Below, piece by piece: positions 13,101-15,326 of a DNA stretch of 15,326 bases. The stretch comes from DASYSA01 sp036003885. Its GTDB lineage: Bacteria; Acidobacteriota; Blastocatellia; UBA7656. Numbering within the stretch: position 1 is the stretch's first letter; each line of letters begins with the position of its first letter. A model generated the notes under the pieces. It was not told the DNA's origin and did not search any database. It saw only the letters and a program-made list of their open reading frames with translations. Position numbers and translations under genes: made by a program. Location of the stretch: assembly GCA_036003885.1 (NCBI GenBank), contig DASYSA010000390.1, positions 1-15,326 of the forward strand, given 5' to 3'.

Positions 13101-14638
13101 ATGAAGAAGCCGAATTGCACTTTGCGGTGTCAGACACTGGCTGTGGAATACCGCCGGAAAAGCAGGCATTGATTTTTGATGCGTTCCAGCAGGTAGACTC
13201 GTCGACCACTCGGAGATACGGAGGGACTGGACTGGGGCTGACCATATCATCAAAGTTCGTCGCGATGATGGGGGGCCGCATATGGGTGGAGAGCGATCAA
13301 GGGAGAGGCAGCACGTTCCACTTCACCGCCCGGTTCGGTTTGCAGGGCGCCCCGGCCGAGAAGCCTGGCCCGACGGCGCTTATCGGTGCCGCCGGACTGC
13401 CGGTATTGGTAGTGGACGACAATGCAACCAACCGGCGAATCCTGGTGGAAATGCTCAGGAACTGGGGAATGAAACCTACGGCTGTAGGAAGTGGGGACGC
13501 GGCACTCGAATTGTTGAGACAGGCGAAAGACGCGGGCGATCCCTTGCCGCTGGTGCTTCTGGACGCGCATATGCCGGGGATGGACGGGTTCACAGTAGCG
13601 GAACACATTAAGAAGACGCCCGAGCTGGCGTCTTCAACTCTGATGATGCTTACCTCCAGCAGACAGACCGGAGACGCAGCGCGATGCCGGTCGCTGGGTC
13701 TGGCAGGCTATCTGACCAAACCCTTCTCCCAATCGACCCTCCTCGACGCGATAGTGACCGCCCTGGGAACGGCTTCGGTAGCACGCGAGGAGCCTACGGC
13801 GGACCTTGGTATTCGAGGGAAGGAGGCACCGCGACCGTTGCGTATTCTGTTGGCAGAAGACAACCCGGTGAATCAACAGCTCGCGATAAGGGTATTAGAG
13901 AAGCAAGGACACTCGGTTGTGGTGGCGAACAACGGAAGGGAAGCTCTAGAGCGTTTCGACACGGAGGTGTTTGATCTGATCCTGATGGATGTGCATATGC
14001 CGGAGATGAACGGATTCGAAGCGACAGCGGCGATCCGCAAGAAGCGCGAAGCGAACAAGCGGTCAGTGCCGATAATAGCCATGACGGCCTATGCGATGAT
14101 CGGAGATCGGGAGCGCTGTCTCGAGGCTGGAATGGACGGGTACGTCGCCAAGCCCGTTAAAGTCGAGGAATTGTTGGAGGTGATATCGGGCCTTGTGCCG
14201 GGACGGGTTGGGGCAGACTCGCTATGGCGGAAGTCGTCGGCCCCAGCAGGTGCTCCGGACGATGACTTGCCAGGCAGACGCGAATTGCTCGCTATTGCGG
14301 ATGGCGACCTCGACTTCCTGAGAAACGTCGTGAGCGCGTTTTTGCAGAGCTGCGACGAAGGGCTGCTTGAGATTGGCGAAGCACTAAAATGCGCCGATGC
14401 CACGAGGTTGGAGAACGCAGCTCACAGGCTGAAAGGTGCCGCCGCCGGCCTGAAGGGACGCGCGGTATCCGAAGCGGCCAAACGGCTCGAGGAGACAGGA
14501 CGCCATGGAGATCTGGAGAAGGCAGAGGAAGAGTCTAAAGCGCTGGAACGGGAAGTTGAGCGCCTAAAATGTGCTCTCGTTCAGTTAATCAAGGAACCGG
14601 AACGTGCGCCGGACATCGAAGGGGTGCTGACGAACTGA
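10178..14638 (+). CDS. hybrid sensor histidine kinase with duplicated periplasmic sensor, two receivers and HPt
   Basis: Membrane sensor kinase. An N-terminal hydrophobic segment (LTLLLLAIPGASC, about residues 35-47) resembles a lipobox or signal anchor. The probable periplasmic sensor covers about 50-768. It is two copies of one unit: YPVRLRG at Y70 and YPVRLHG at Y381; W162 and W475; HRVRVQGVV at H272 and HRVRVHGVV at H585, followed by one extra segment near H672. The beta-rich pattern suggests OB-like folds (inference). The membrane helix is 774-796, then a short coiled coil. HisKA has H837 in NMSHEIRTPMN. HATPase shows an N box (NLIGNAIKF), DTGCGIP and GGTGLGL. Receiver 1 has D1080/D1081, D1129, K1181; receiver 2 has E1227/D1228, D1271, K1325. 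HPt has H1416 in AAHRLKGAAAG. All phospho-sites are intact. GTG 10190 or 10193 is also possible as start, with GAAGG upstream. The ligand is unknown. A response regulator follows 20 bases downstream. Confidence 0.93.
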   Translation: MKVFVVTGYSAGRRAILVRCIASSRYCTLTLLLLAIPGASCRSSSRNQLPVLTGAKQILELTSDDAERGYPVRLRGIVTYYDSRSNTLIVQEDAAGITVDTSQVEVSLAPAQEVEVEGITRRGETGNVVNGSSLTGLRPGRMPDAQQLSLKDLAAGKNSYRWVETVGIVRSASIENDGQLSLNIAADDGRFQARIVNQSWLDFNSYIDSKVKIRGVPRAIFNARGEAIRLQLLSPGLDQVLVEEPGPADPFSVSVQPISTLFQITSQSALSHRVRVQGVVAQQQPGGELLIRDNTGDLHVKMTHMTPIPLSSRVDVLGFLSLGGSGPLLEDAAFQLIDSTSLSPAQVKKAVSSPVPEQDLPVLKTVQQVHKLSPEAAKRKYPVRLHGVVTYCNRAWHNVFIQDSTAGIYMNTRGSEQEASLAAGQRVEVDGVSSPGGFAPDVASPRFKILGDAGLPTAPRLTLDELFSGLHDSEWIEAEGIVQTVTTDSVHVLIGIASGSRKFIALIPGIANQPLPTYLIDAKIGVRGVCGTIFNEKRQLIGIQLLVPRLDQILIRERGPDDSFSLPVRQIATLMQFTPGETAGHRVRVHGVVTLQRANGSIFIRDDTSGVCVQLQQETPVQTGDNVDVVGFAAPGEYTPLLQDAIVHKLGAGPPPAPLFITAEEALSGNYHAQLVQIEAVLLDRVATPAEQVLTLQAGRYTFNALLDNAHGGEALAALRNGSLVEITAVCQVQADQSRQNQSGRIPIQSCRFLLRESGDVVVLRSASWLTLRLVLGLLGAMSVLILGALSWVFVLRRRVNQQTGVIRGQLEKVAALKEDAEEANRAKSEFLANMSHEIRTPMNGIVGMTDLALDTKLDKEQREYLSMVKTSDDSLLMVINDILDFSKIEAGKLQLDPVDFSLRETLNVTIKSFALRADQKGLELACDVRFDVTDGLIGDSSRLRQILINLIGNAIKFTDQGEVLTTVHLESKTDEEAELHFAVSDTGCGIPPEKQALIFDAFQQVDSSTTRRYGGTGLGLTISSKFVAMMGGRIWVESDQGRGSTFHFTARFGLQGAPAEKPGPTALIGAAGLPVLVVDDNATNRRILVEMLRNWGMKPTAVGSGDAALELLRQAKDAGDPLPLVLLDAHMPGMDGFTVAEHIKKTPELASSTLMMLTSSRQTGDAARCRSLGLAGYLTKPFSQSTLLDAIVTALGTASVAREEPTADLGIRGKEAPRPLRILLAEDNPVNQQLAIRVLEKQGHSVVVANNGREALERFDTEVFDLILMDVHMPEMNGFEATAAIRKKREANKRSVPIIAMTAYAMIGDRERCLEAGMDGYVAKPVKVEELLEVISGLVPGRVGADSLWRKSSAPAGAPDDDLPGRRELLAIADGDLDFLRNVVSAFLQSCDEGLLEIGEALKCADATRLENAAHRLKGAAAGLKGRAVSEAAKRLEETGRHGDLEKAEEESKALEREVERLKCALVQLIKEPERAPDIEGVLTN

Positions 14639-14658
14639 TGTGAGCATTTGGTGAGATC

Positions 14659-15120
14659 ATGTTAAAGCAGATTCATACAATACTGGTGGTTGATGATGAA
14701 CCGAGTAGCTTGTTGTTGCTGGAAAGGGTTTTGCGTCCCAACCACAATGTAATCACGGCTCGATCCGGCGCAGAAGCGTTAAAGGTACTCAAGGCTACGG
14801 AAGTCTCGCTGCTTATCACAGACCAGCGCATGCCTGGGATCAGCGGAACTGAGTTGTTGCGTGAAGGCCAATTGCTGAGGCCCGGCATGGTGTCGATGCT
14901 GCTTACCTCGAATAAGGACTCGGAGACTTTCATCGACGCGATAATGAACTCAGGGGCGATACGGGTGATCAATAAGCCGTGGGAGGCCGCCAATCTTCTC
15001 AGTCTGGTCGAGACCTCGCTTCAGATATACGAGAACTTCCTGGACAGAAAAGGGTCGATAGAGCGGCTCAAACAGACCAGCCATACCTTGGACAAGATAG
15101 TCAATACGCCAAGACGATGA
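14659..15120 (+). CDS. single-domain response regulator with helical tail
   Basis: A receiver domain of about 120 residues and a short charged, probably helical tail with no DNA-binding or enzymatic output domain. The phosphorylation pocket is intact: D12/D13, D55 in ITDQRMPG, T83 in LLTSNKD and K106 in INKPW. The DQRMPG and NKPW signatures resemble receivers that in other proteins sit in front of HD-GYP or similar outputs; here the protein stops at 153 residues. ATG 14659 has GGTGAG a few bases upstream and lies 20 bases after the kinase stop, so the two form one operon. It is the natural acceptor for phosphate from the kinase HPt (H1416) and may act by protein contact or as a phosphate sink. 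The convergent side is closed by a heptamer array. Confidence 0.9.
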   Translation: MLKQIHTILVVDDEPSSLLLLERVLRPNHNVITARSGAEALKVLKATEVSLLITDQRMPGISGTELLREGQLLRPGMVSMLLTSNKDSETFIDAIMNSGAIRVINKPWEAANLLSLVETSLQIYENFLDRKGSIERLKQTSHTLDKIVNTPRR

Positions 15121-15130
15121 CCTAAGAAGA

Positions 15131-15232
15131 AACGTTTTACGTTTTGCGTTTTACGTTCCTCGTTTGGAGGGAACCGGTACTTCTGAAACGTAAAACGTAA
15201 AACGCAAAACTTAAAACGCAAAACGTAAAACG
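15131..15232. repeat. inverted heptamer array (CGTAAAA/CGCAAAA), copy 2; possible bidirectional terminator
   Basis: The left arm 15131-15157 and right arm 15186-15232 are built of 7-bp units CGTAAAA or CGCAAAA. Bases 15133-15150 pair perfectly over 18 bp with 15215-15232, and 15141-15157 pair perfectly over 17 bp with 15194-15210, so two stem registers are possible. The centre is unique. It fills the gap between the convergent response regulator and TPR genes, as copy 1 does at 1464-1613. Confidence 0.85.
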
Positions 15233-15239
15233 CTCCTCC

Positions 15240-15326
15240 CTATCTTTCGCCGAGTTGCTGGCGCGCCAGCGTCGCTTCATTGCTCTTGGGATAGAGCTTG
15301 ATTATCGCCTGAAACTCCAGCATCGC
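15240..15326 (-). CDS. C-terminal end of a tetratricopeptide-repeat protein (partial)
   Basis: The last 28 codons and the TAG stop of a gene that continues beyond the window. The peptide contains EFQAIIKLYPKSNEA followed by LARQQLGER, the pattern of a TPR helix pair as found at the end of TolA-binding (YbgF/CpoB), BamD-like and other TPR proteins. The phrase YPKS-EA-LA is typical. The specific protein cannot be named from this piece. Confidence 0.65.
   Translation of the reverse strand, partial: AMLEFQAIIKLYPKSNEATLARQQLGER

Noticed and set aside
13250..13608. Open frames antisense to the kinase receiver domain
   Set aside because: Two overlapping minus-strand frames of about 100 to 118 codons with no recognisable product, opposite an intact receiver.

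Overview
The window reads as ordinary chromosome of a moderately GC-rich, Gram-negative-type bacterium: it has an outer-membrane efflux lipoprotein, a C5-pathway haem enzyme and a large hybrid sensor kinase with a periplasmic sensor. The style of the sensor kinase, the many short-unit intergenic repeats and the gene mix suggest Acidobacteriota or a relative. That is inference from recalled families, since no rRNA or tRNA is present. There are nine essentially complete genes and one partial gene. No phage, IS element or CRISPR array is visible.

Layout. 49-1461 (+) is a NodT/OprM-type outer-membrane efflux lipoprotein. It converges on hemL (1614-2906, -), and the gap is filled by an inverted array of CGTAAAA heptamers. 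2907-3264 is a divergent control region with a hemL promoter, a perfect 16-bp inverted repeat, and a promoter that would give a nearly leaderless mRNA for a GT-C membrane glycosyltransferase (3265-5217, +). The last 22 or so residues of that protein are encoded by repeat DNA. It converges on a minus-strand run reading, in transcription order, metallophosphoesterase (9814-9110), secreted M14 zinc peptidase (9099-7420), extended SDR sugar-nucleotide enzyme (7334-6333) and DegT/DnrJ-type sugar aminotransferase (about 6348-5239). The first two are tightly coupled, and so are the last two; an 85-bp gap holding a repeat separates the pairs. A 360-bp divergent region (9815-10177) carries a third repeat type. 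It is followed by a 1486-residue hybrid histidine kinase (10178-14638, +), a stand-alone response regulator (14659-15120, +), a second CGTAAAA-type inverted array, and the 3' end of a TPR-protein gene (15240-15326, -).

How the genes may work together. SDR, DegT enzyme and GT-C transferase together suggest making and transferring an amino-sugar or deoxysugar for a surface glycan. The kinase carries HisKA, HATPase, two receivers and an HPt with all phospho-sites intact, and probably feeds the adjacent single-domain regulator. hemL and the efflux protein are independent functions.

The most unusual material is of two kinds. First, a set of short-unit tandem arrays (7, 7, 9 and 14 bp units), mostly arranged as inverted arms around a unique centre, sits at gene ends and in leaders. 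Second, the kinase sensor region is a clear internal duplication of about 312 residues.
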